7,668 bases of DNA, from assembly GCA_018268545.1 (NCBI GenBank), contig JAFDWI010000391.1:1-7668 (forward strand), in the 5' to 3' direction. A program made the translations under genes and the position numbers. This document shows, piece by piece, positions 1 through 5,242 of this stretch (its first letter is position 1; every line of letters begins with the position of its first letter). This DNA comes from Actinomycetota bacterium (GTDB taxonomy: Bacteria; Actinomycetota; Acidimicrobiia; Acidimicrobiales; Iamiaceae). The notes beneath the pieces are model-generated. The model was not told the origin of the DNA. It searched no databases and saw only the letters and a list, made by a program, of their open reading frames with translations.

Positions 1-725
1 GTGCCCGACACGATCGCCTCGAACACGCCGTGGCCGGCGCGACGCAGCGCGTCGCCGAGCGCGGTGAGCTCGTCGGCGGCGGCGAACGTGCCGGGGACCG
101 GTCGGCCCGACCGGGCACGGTGGCCGATCGTTCGCGAGGTCGAGAACCCGACCGCTCCGGCGCGCCTCGCCTCCTCCACGACGCGTGACATCGCTTCGAG
201 GTCTTCTGCGGTCGCATCTTCGTTCGCGGCGCCGCGTTCGCCCATGACGTAGAAGCGCACCGCTCCGTGGGCGACCTGCGCGGCGATGTCGACGGCGTAG
301 CTGCGGGCGGCGAGGACGTCGAGGTACTCGGCGAAGGTCTCCCATTCGCCCCAGGGCATCCCGACCGAGAGCGCGGTGCCGGGGATGTCCTCGACGCCTT
401 CCATCAGGTCGATCAACGCGTCGGTGTCGGCGGGGCGGGCGGGAGCGAAGCCGACGCCGCAGTTGCCCATGACCACGGTGGTGACGCCGTTCGATGCAGA
501 CGGTTCGATTGTGTCGTCCCAGGTGACCTGTCCGTCGTAGTGGGTGTGCACGTCGACCCAGCCGGGCGTGACGAGCAACCCGTCGGCGTCGACCCGGTGG
601 CGCGTGGCGCCGGTGACGTCACCGACCTCGACGATGCGCCCGTCGGTGACCGCCACGTCGGCATGGAAAGGTCGCGCCCCGGTCCCGTCGACGACGGTTC
701 CCCCGGCAATCACGGTGTCGAACAT
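1..725 (-). CDS. D-aminoacylase-type amidohydrolase (N-acyl-D-amino-acid deacylase family), N-terminal part
   Basis: Reading the minus strand from the ATG at 725-723 gives 241 uninterrupted residues that run off the left edge, so the C-terminal half is missing. The start MFDTVIAGGTVVDGTG is the usual opening beta-strand of metal-dependent amidohydrolases. It is followed by the metal-binding HTHYDGQ (residues 60-66), MGNCG (86-90; this Cys is a metal ligand in characterised D-aminoacylases), VAHGAVR (151-157) and GHRARSGRPVPGT (201-213). Family members hydrolyse N-acyl-D-amino acids or related N-acyl/cyclic amides in the cytoplasm; the exact substrate cannot be read from this fragment. A weak GGGGA Shine-Dalgarno lies 6 bases before the ATG. 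The gene is divergent from the thioesterase at 915, with 189 bases between them. Family assignment is firm; substrate is not. Confidence 0.9.
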   Translation of the reverse strand, partial: MFDTVIAGGTVVDGTGARPFHADVAVTDGRIVEVGDVTGATRHRVDADGLLVTPGWVDVHTHYDGQVTWDDTIEPSASNGVTTVVMGNCGVGFAPARPADTDALIDLMEGVEDIPGTALSVGMPWGEWETFAEYLDVLAARSYAVDIAAQVAHGAVRFYVMGERGAANEDATAEDLEAMSRVVEEARRAGAVGFSTSRTIGHRARSGRPVPGTFAAADELTALGDALRRAGHGVFEAIVSG

Positions 726-914
726 GTGCGGTCCCCGTTTCGACTCGATTCGTTCCCCGAACCCCACGCTGCCACACCGACGGATGGTCGCGTCGGATCG
801 TTGTGGTGCGGACACGACTCGGATGCCCGGGACCTTCCGCGGCGCATCCGCCGGCCATGCCTGCTTGGTACCGTGTCACGGTGCGTGGTGACCCGATGCC
901 CGGAAGTCGGTGAC
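726..914. other. Divergent intergenic region (promoters for both neighbours)
   Basis: These 189 bases separate two divergent genes, so they must carry both promoters. A -10-like TACCGT at 869-874 on the plus strand would give transcription starting near 881 and a leader of about 34 bases for the thioesterase. No convincing -35 is visible for it. CCGACG (777-782) and CGTCGG (791-796) form a perfect 6-base inverted repeat with an 8-base spacer, which could be a small operator or a hairpin. Plus-strand open frames crossing here are antisense to the amidohydrolase and are not credible genes. Confidence 0.4.
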
Positions 915-1307
915 GTGGGTGTGGCCGACGCGGACTTCCCGTTGCGGCGACATCTCGGCATGGATGTTGGCTCGCCCGTCGAGGGAACCGGGCGCGCCGA
1001 GTTGGTCGTCGGCCCGGTTCACCTGAACCCGAACGGCGTTGCCCATGGTGCCGTGCTGTTCGCGATGGTCGACACCGCGATGGGTGCGGCCACCATGTCG
1101 ATGCTCGACGAGGGCCTGGTGTGTGCGTCGATCGACGTACAGCTGCGGTTTCTGCGGCCGGTCGCCGAAGGTCGGGTCGTGGCCGATGCCGCGGTCGTGA
1201 AACTCGGCCGTCGGATCGTGCACCTCGAGGCGAGAGTCCTCGACGACGCCGATCGGGTCGTCGCCATGGCGACGGGCGCATTCGCCGTGATCGGTGGCGG
1301 CACCTGA
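915..1307 (+). CDS. PaaI-like hotdog-fold acyl-CoA thioesterase
   Basis: The product is 130 residues, normal for a single hotdog domain of the PaaI/4HBT type, which hydrolyses acyl- or aryl-CoA thioesters in the cytoplasm. The signature stretch is HLNPNGVAHGAVLFAMVDTA (residues 36-55). It holds the Asn-x-x-x-His-Gly core before the long hotdog helix, and Asp53 lies at the usual acidic catalytic position of that helix. It is followed by ASIDVQLRFLRPV (71-83) and a C-terminal strand with RIVHLEARVLD. The frame is open far upstream, so the start is a choice. GTG at 915 is preferred because GGAAG (902-906) lies 8 bases before it and because the resulting length fits the family; GTGs at 873, 885, 888 and 921 are alternatives. 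It is followed at 80 bases by an unrelated lipoprotein gene. The exact acyl-CoA substrate cannot be told. Confidence 0.8.
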   Translation: MGVADADFPLRRHLGMDVGSPVEGTGRAELVVGPVHLNPNGVAHGAVLFAMVDTAMGAATMSMLDEGLVCASIDVQLRFLRPVAEGRVVADAAVVKLGRRIVHLEARVLDDADRVVAMATGAFAVIGGGT

Positions 1308-1352
1308 CGGGTCGATCGGCCCTTGCAATGGACGGGTCATGGCGCGACACTC

Positions 1353-1381
1353 CCTCCGTCGGGCAACAGCAGAAGCGGAGG
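1353..1381 (+). promoter_or_regulatory. Possible hairpin covering the lipoprotein ribosome-binding site
   Basis: CCTCCG at 1353-1358 is the exact complement of CGGAGG at 1376-1381, which contains the Shine-Dalgarno of the lipoprotein gene at 1387. A six-base-pair, mostly G-C stem with a 17-base loop could hide the ribosome-binding site. Whether it forms is unknown, and the transcript start is not identified, so the left arm may not even be transcribed from a local promoter. Confidence 0.25.
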
Positions 1382-1386
1382 TCGTC

Positions 1387-1998
1387 ATGAAGCGGAACGT
1401 GATGTTCGCGATCGTCGGGATCGTGGTGGCATCGGTGGTCACCGGGTGTGGTTCGTCGTCGAGTCCTACATCGAACTCGACGACGACGAGCACCGGGGCG
1501 TCCGGTTCGTCCGTGGCCGCGAGCAACGGCGCGGGTCACGGCGCATCGACGACGACGTCTGGCTCGTCGTCGCACGGCTCGAGTTCCCATGCATCGGGAT
1601 CGCTCCCCGCGCCGCGGGGGTGCACCGCGCCCAGCGACGCCGAGGTGAGTGCGGCCTGGGGTGTCACAATCACCGATCATCTCGAGGACGAGGACCACGG
1701 TTGCATCTGGAAAGCCGGTGACATCGGTACGAGCATCCAATCCAGTTACCCAAGCGACCTCTCCGGTCGGTTGGGGATGTTGCACAACATGAGTGGGTCG
1801 ACCGACATCTCGATTCCGGGTGCCAGCGTCGCGTTCACGAGGGATCAGCCGATCGTCAAGGCCGGCCTCGTGGCGAAGGTGGTGTTCGTCGGGTTCCCGA
1901 ACGGCGCCGCACAGGTCGTGATCGCCGGACCGGCCAACGTGATGACGACCGACAAGGTGATCGCGGTGACCGAGCTCGTCCTCGGCCTCGGGTCGTAG
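1387..1998 (+). CDS. Small secreted lipoprotein with Ser/Thr-rich linker (DUF3558-like, tentative)
   Basis: The 203-residue product begins MKRNVMFAIVGIVVAS, a short lipoprotein signal peptide ending in the lipobox VTGC, with Cys21 as the predicted lipidated residue. Residues 22-72 are almost entirely Ser, Thr, Gly, Ala and His: a flexible spacer of the sort that holds actinobacterial lipoproteins off the membrane. The globular part (about 75-203) has two Cys (79 and 106) likely to form a disulfide, a CIW motif at 106-108, and a hydrophobic C-terminal helix. A Cys...Cys-x-Trp layout recalls the DUF3558 lipoproteins of actinobacteria, but similarity is too weak to assign function. The ATG at 1387 has a strong GGAGG (1377-1381) five bases upstream. 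It is probably exported through Sec and anchored on the outer face of the membrane. Confidence 0.85.
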   Translation: MKRNVMFAIVGIVVASVVTGCGSSSSPTSNSTTTSTGASGSSVAASNGAGHGASTTTSGSSSHGSSSHASGSLPAPRGCTAPSDAEVSAAWGVTITDHLEDEDHGCIWKAGDIGTSIQSSYPSDLSGRLGMLHNMSGSTDISIPGASVAFTRDQPIVKAGLVAKVVFVGFPNGAAQVVIAGPANVMTTDKVIAVTELVLGLGS

Positions 1999-2051
1999 CC
2001 CGTCGCCGACGACCGGCCGTGCCGCATCGCGCCAAGATTGAAAACGGGCGA

Positions 2052-2065
2052 TACGGTCGGGGTCG
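2052..2065 (+). promoter_or_regulatory. Candidate near-leaderless promoter of the DUF3089 gene
   Basis: TACGGT at 2052-2057 fits the actinobacterial -10 pattern TAnnnT and would place transcription start at about 2064, two bases before the ATG at 2066. No Shine-Dalgarno is convincing in front of that ATG. No good -35 is seen at the right distance: TTGAAA at 2038-2043 is only 8 bases from the -10. This is a weaker case than the promoters at 3335 and 5206. Confidence 0.3.
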
Positions 2066-3253
2066 ATGAAGCGACACGCAGTGGTGGTCTTGGTAGTCGC
2101 GATGGCACTGATGACGGCCTGCTCTTCGAAGGCGACCACATCGGCGCGGTCGACCACATCGGGTCGCGCGGGATCCTCGGTGGCGGCCGCCGACGCCACA
2201 ACGCCAGGAGAAGCAACCGCCACGCCGACGGTATGGCTGTGTAAACCTGGGGCCGCCGGCAACCCGTGCACCGGTGACCTCGGCGCCACCGTGATCCCCG
2301 CGCAGGGCGCCCGCACGCTCCGGCCGGGCCCGCCGCAATCGCCACAATCGTCACGCGTCGACTGCTTCTACGTGTACCCGACCGTGAGCACCGAATCCGG
2401 TGACAACTCGGACCTGAAGATCCAGCCCGCCGAACGGGCCGTCGCGCGTGCCCAGGCGTCGAGGTTCTCGCCGCTGTGCCGAGTCTGGGCGCCCGTGTAC
2501 CGGCAACGCACACTCCGTTCGCTCGCCCGACATCCGGGCGACACGTCCGCCGCCGACACCGTCGCCTACGAGAGCCTGCTCGCCGCGTGGAAGGACTACC
2601 TCGCCCACGACAACGACGGCCACCGGATCGTCTTCATCGGCCACTCGCAGGGCGCGGCCATGCTCATCCGGTTGCTGCGCAACCAGGTCGACCCCGACCC
2701 GGCGCTTCGTCGGCGAACGGTGACGGCCATCCTCGCCGGTGGCAACGTGACGGTGCCCACGGGCAGGACGGTCGGTGCGACGTTCCGGCACCTGCCGCTG
2801 TGTACGGCGACGGGTGCGACCGGGTGCGTCATCGCGTTCTCCTCGTTCCCGGCCGAACCGCCCGTGAACGCCGTGTTCGGCCGCCCGGGGCGGGGCGTGA
2901 GTGCACAGTCGGACCAGACGGCCACGACCGGTGTGCAGGTGGCATGTGTGAACCCGGCTGCCCTCGGCGGCGGCAGCGCGGATCTCGACCCGTACTTTCC
3001 GACGGCGCAGTCACCGCCCCCGCCGCCGCCGGTGGGCACCACGTGGGTCAACTACCCGGCGCTGTACTCGGCGACCTGCCACAGTGCGGACGGTGCAAGG
3101 TGGCTCCAGGTCGACACGCTCACCACCGGTGGGCGGCCCGTCGTCGGCCAGGCGCTCGGCCCGACCTGGGGTTACCACCTCGACGACATCAACCTGACGC
3201 TCGGCAACCTGGTCGCCGATGTGAAAGCCGCCGAAGCCGCCGACACTCCCTGA
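2066..3253 (+). CDS. Secreted DUF3089-family alpha/beta-hydrolase lipoprotein
   Basis: The 395-residue product opens with a lipoprotein signal peptide ending MTAC (Cys19), then a Ser/Thr/Ala-rich linker to about residue 50. The rest carries the DUF3089 hallmarks in order: TVWLCKPG (55-62), DCFYVYPT (99-106), FSPLCRVWAPVYRQ (134-147), the nucleophile elbow IGHSQG (191-196, Ser194) and the C-terminal block WGYHLDDINLTLGNLV (368-383), in which His371 is the likely catalytic His. DUF3089 belongs to the alpha/beta-hydrolase clan, so an extracytoplasmic esterase or lipase is likely, but the substrate is unknown. Several Cys residues suggest disulfides outside the membrane. It follows the other lipoprotein gene by 67 bases, and both proteins begin MKR with similar low-complexity spacers. 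The gene may be transcribed separately from a promoter just before its ATG. Confidence 0.9.
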   Translation: MKRHAVVVLVVAMALMTACSSKATTSARSTTSGRAGSSVAAADATTPGEATATPTVWLCKPGAAGNPCTGDLGATVIPAQGARTLRPGPPQSPQSSRVDCFYVYPTVSTESGDNSDLKIQPAERAVARAQASRFSPLCRVWAPVYRQRTLRSLARHPGDTSAADTVAYESLLAAWKDYLAHDNDGHRIVFIGHSQGAAMLIRLLRNQVDPDPALRRRTVTAILAGGNVTVPTGRTVGATFRHLPLCTATGATGCVIAFSSFPAEPPVNAVFGRPGRGVSAQSDQTATTGVQVACVNPAALGGGSADLDPYFPTAQSPPPPPPVGTTWVNYPALYSATCHSADGARWLQVDTLTTGGRPVVGQALGPTWGYHLDDINLTLGNLVADVKAAEAADTP

Positions 3254-3300
3254 CGTGCGGGTGCCGCCGGACCGGTTCATCCGAGATCAGCCTCGCGTAA

Positions 3301-3385
3301 ATGTTCAATGTTCGTGACGTCGTAAATTACGTACTTGCCCCCAGAACAGCAACGAGCTATCGTGTGTTCGGTGTTCGTGACGACA
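3301..3385 (+). repeat. Paired 22-base direct repeats around the AbiE-type promoter (probable operator)
   Basis: Bases 3301-3322 and 3364-3385 match at 17 of 22 positions, and share the exact 11-mer TGTTCGTGACG (3309-3319 and 3372-3382) preceded by another TGTTC. The copies are 63 bases apart, about six helical turns. One lies upstream of the -35 box and the other starts directly after the -10 box and runs through the start codon. Between them, CGTAA-A-TTACG (3321-3331) is a perfect 5-base inverted repeat abutting the -35 region. AbiE antitoxins are known to repress their own operon by binding repeats near the promoter, so self-binding by the 3371 product is the natural reading; this is inferred. 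Confidence 0.55.
3335..3371 (+). promoter_or_regulatory. Leaderless promoter of the AbiE-type operon
   Basis: TTGCCC (3335-3340), a 17-base spacer and TATCGT (3358-3363) form a well-spaced promoter. Transcription should start about seven bases later, at 3370/3371, exactly on the GTG start codon at 3371. There is no Shine-Dalgarno, so the mRNA would be leaderless. The TTG at 3335 is in frame with the gene but belongs to the -35 box and should not be used as the start. The surrounding 3295-3360 stretch is clearly more AT-rich than the genes around it. Confidence 0.6.
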
Positions 3386-4351
3386 CAGACCGAGCAGTAC
3401 GACGATCTGCTGGGCGAACTCGCCGACGCGCTCGCCGCTGTGGGTGTCGCCGTCGATGTCCGAGACGGCGCACTCGGCGTGGACGGCACCCGATTCGTGG
3501 TCGCGATGGTCGACCGCGCCCATCCCACCCCCGCTGCGCTCGCCCAGATCATCGCGGATGCACCCGCACGGCGACCGGCCGTGGTCGTCGCCGACCGGAT
3601 CTCCGATGCGGGACGCGAGATCCTGCGCCGTGCCGGTTGGGGGTGGCTCGACCGGCGCGGGCACGTTCGCCTCTGGACCAACGGGGTCCGCATCGAGACA
3701 CCGGTCCCCGGAATGCACGAACCGGCCGGAGGACCCCACGGCAATCCGTGGACCACCGTCGGATTCGAGGTCGCCCTCGCCGCGCTCCTGGAACCGACCA
3801 GGGTTGTCGCCGCCCGCCACGTCGCCGCAGTCATCGGCCGCAGCGTCGGCGCGGCCCACGAACTCATCGGACGCCTCGCGAACGTCGGGCTCATCGGCAA
3901 CGCATCCCGACTCCCGCTGTTGCCGGATCTGTTCTGGGAAACCGCTGCCCACTGGCCCGACGACGACTGGCTCGGTCTGCCCGTCGGCATCGACGAGATC
4001 GCCGACCGTCTCGGCGCCGACCGACTCGTCCGGGTCGACGAACGGGCCGCGACCTTCGGCGGGGCGCGCATCGCCGCGGCCGGCGACCTGCCCGCACGAG
4101 CGTACGTGCGCAGCGATCGCGCACTGCGACGCGTCCGGTCGCTCGCCGACCGCAACGTCCGGGTCCAGACCTGGCTCCGCGTGGCGCCCGTCTCCTTTCT
4201 GCCCGAGAACCCCGACGTACCGCCCGACCCGGCACACCCCTGGCAGGTCGCGCACCCGCTCGTCTGTGCCCTTCGGCTCGCTGCCGACCCGGCTCGAGGT
4301 CGTGAAATCGTCGAGAACTGGGGCATCGTCCCCACGGGTGTCGACGCGTGA
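3371..4351 (+). CDS. AbiEi-like antitoxin / transcriptional regulator (type IV toxin-antitoxin)
   Basis: The product is 326 residues from the leaderless GTG. An N-terminal region with PAVVVADRISDAGREIL (69-85) leads into WGWLDRRGHVRLW (90-102), corresponding to the 'D-x-x-G-N' motif of the AbiEi_2-type antitoxin domain, here with His in place of Asn. Residues about 130-178 form a winged helix-turn-helix (GFEVALAALLEPTRVVAARH, then GAAHELIGRLANVGLIG). The C-terminal part ends HPLVCALRLAADPARGREIV (295-314), resembling the family's closing helix before the toxin gene. In characterised AbiE systems this partner represses the operon and counteracts a nucleotidyltransferase toxin. The gene overlaps the nucleotidyltransferase by 4 bases (GTGA). 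Composition resembles its neighbours, so there is no sign of very recent transfer. The family match is from motif recall only. Confidence 0.75.
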   Translation: MFVTTQTEQYDDLLGELADALAAVGVAVDVRDGALGVDGTRFVVAMVDRAHPTPAALAQIIADAPARRPAVVVADRISDAGREILRRAGWGWLDRRGHVRLWTNGVRIETPVPGMHEPAGGPHGNPWTTVGFEVALAALLEPTRVVAARHVAAVIGRSVGAAHELIGRLANVGLIGNASRLPLLPDLFWETAAHWPDDDWLGLPVGIDEIADRLGADRLVRVDERAATFGGARIAAAGDLPARAYVRSDRALRRVRSLADRNVRVQTWLRVAPVSFLPENPDVPPDPAHPWQVAHPLVCALRLAADPARGREIVENWGIVPTGVDA

Positions 4352-5166
4352 TCCTGTTGAGTGGGCGCCGCGGTGGAACGACCCATCGGGCCGTGGAGCT
4401 GCTCGCGTCGTTGCCCACCGAACTCCGTCTCATCGGCGGGCTCGCCGTGCTGTGCCGGGTCGGGTCGCCGCACCGGTCCACCGTCGACCTCGACGCGGTG
4501 GCCCGCGGCCTCCCGTCGCTGCACGAGCAGATCGCCCGACTCGCGCTCACCGCACCCGGCGGTGGCCAGTACACCTTCGCCGACAACTTCGACCTCGACG
4601 TGATCGACGTCGCCCCCGACTCCAGCGCCGAGGTGATCGCCGAGCTGACCAGAGGTGGTGAGCCGCTCGACGACCTCGAGCTGAACGTCGTCGCCCACAC
4701 CTGGGCGTACGAGACGGCCACGCCACTCGACCTGGTCGCGGTCGAAGACCACACCGGCGCGGTGCTCGCGCGTGCGGAGGACCGGCTGGTGGCCACACCG
4801 GCCGGTCTGATCGCGATGAAGGCGACAACCGTGCCGTTGCGTGCCTCGTCACGCCCGGAGAAGCGTGCCTCGGACTTCTACGATCTCGGGCGGCTCCTGG
4901 TGGACGGGGGGCTGACCCGGGGCGACGCCGATTCGATGCCCGCCGAGCTGCACGACACCGTCGCGCAGCGCCTCGGCCACTGGTTCACCGAACCCGCCGG
5001 TCGCGACCGCGTCTACCGCGAGACTCGCCGCTTCGACGAGCCCCGCCTCGACCTCGACGACGCCGCCGAAGCCGCGCAAGCGCTGTTCGGCGCCACGCCT
5101 GGTGAGCAGTCGCTCGACGACACCCTCCGAGCGCTCGATGAGCTGCGGGGCCCGTGGCCCGCATGA
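4348..5166 (+). CDS. AbiEii-like nucleotidyltransferase toxin (type IV toxin-antitoxin)
   Basis: The product is 272 residues. LRLIGGLAVLCRVGSPHRS (26-44) followed by TVDLD (45-49) is the nucleotidyltransferase motif I, with a Gly-Gly pair, then Arg and an Asp-x-Asp pair (Asp47, Asp49) for metal. FDLDVIDV (81-88) supplies further acidic residues. A Lys at 158 in LIAMKATTV and the block KRASDFYDLGRLL (172-184) match the conserved 'K...(K)D..DL..L' of AbiEii proteins. The family transfers nucleotides and, in related proteins (MenT), modifies tRNA and stops growth; abortive infection of phage is the known outcome for AbiE. The start GTG at 4348 overlaps the antitoxin stop by 4 bases, implying translational coupling; GTG 4393 is a less likely alternative. 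Catalytic residues look intact, so the toxin is probably functional. Confidence 0.8.
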   Translation: MILLSGRRGGTTHRAVELLASLPTELRLIGGLAVLCRVGSPHRSTVDLDAVARGLPSLHEQIARLALTAPGGGQYTFADNFDLDVIDVAPDSSAEVIAELTRGGEPLDDLELNVVAHTWAYETATPLDLVAVEDHTGAVLARAEDRLVATPAGLIAMKATTVPLRASSRPEKRASDFYDLGRLLVDGGLTRGDADSMPAELHDTVAQRLGHWFTEPAGRDRVYRETRRFDEPRLDLDDAAEAAQALFGATPGEQSLDDTLRALDELRGPWPA

Positions 5167-5219
5167 TCGTCGTCGACGCGTCATGTCTGTACGAGGTGGT
5201 GATCGGCGACACGGCGTGA
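5163..5219 (+). pseudogene. Remnant of a VapC-type PIN-domain toxin gene (N-terminal stub)
   Basis: The ATG at 5163 overlaps the nucleotidyltransferase stop (ATGA) and opens a frame of only 18 codons reading MIVVDASCLYEVVIGDTA before TGA at 5217-5219. MIVVDAS followed by a short hydrophobic helix is the characteristic first strand of VapC/PIN-domain toxins and carries the first catalytic Asp (Asp5). A complete PIN toxin is about 130 residues; the rest is absent, because an unrelated serine hydrolase starts at 5243. The simplest reading is that most of the gene was deleted. The ATGA overlap suggests it was once the third gene of this operon. It could still be translated as a harmless short peptide. 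A chance match over 7-10 signature residues at a coupled start is unlikely but not excluded. Confidence 0.55.
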
Positions 5220-5242
5220 CCCAGCTGGCATGATCGGCCCCG
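5206..5242 (+). promoter_or_regulatory. Near-leaderless promoter of the serine hydrolase gene
   Basis: GCGACA (5206-5211, four of six matches to TTGACA), a 17-base spacer and CATGAT (5229-5234) predict transcription start near 5241, two bases before the ATG at 5243. No Shine-Dalgarno is present. The -35 box lies inside the VapC-like relic, so this promoter either predates the deletion or was created by it. Confidence 0.5.

Noticed and set aside
267..914. Long plus-strand open frame leading into the thioesterase
   Set aside because: It is antisense to the well-supported amidohydrolase and has a low-complexity Gly/Asp/Val composition; only the part from about 915 matches a hotdog family.
619..2316. 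565-codon minus-strand open frame
   Set aside because: It is Arg/His-rich, matches no family, and lies opposite the thioesterase and two lipoprotein genes that have clear motifs, signal peptides and starts.
2476..3300. 274-codon plus-strand frame overlapping the DUF3089 gene
   Set aside because: It is an Arg/Pro/Gly-rich out-of-frame shadow; the DUF3089 motifs run continuously through the other frame.
3301..3385. CRISPR or tRNA-like repeat at the AbiE promoter
   Set aside because: There are only two imperfect copies, with a promoter between them, and no cloverleaf can be drawn.
3277..4752. 491-codon minus-strand frame opposite the AbiE pair
   Set aside because: It is a Ser/Arg/Thr-rich shadow with no domain, while the plus strand has ordered motifs and a coupled overlap.
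3301..5242. AbiE cassette as a recently inserted mobile element
   Set aside because: No transposase, integrase, target duplication or terminal repeats are visible at the edges, and codon composition resembles the neighbours.
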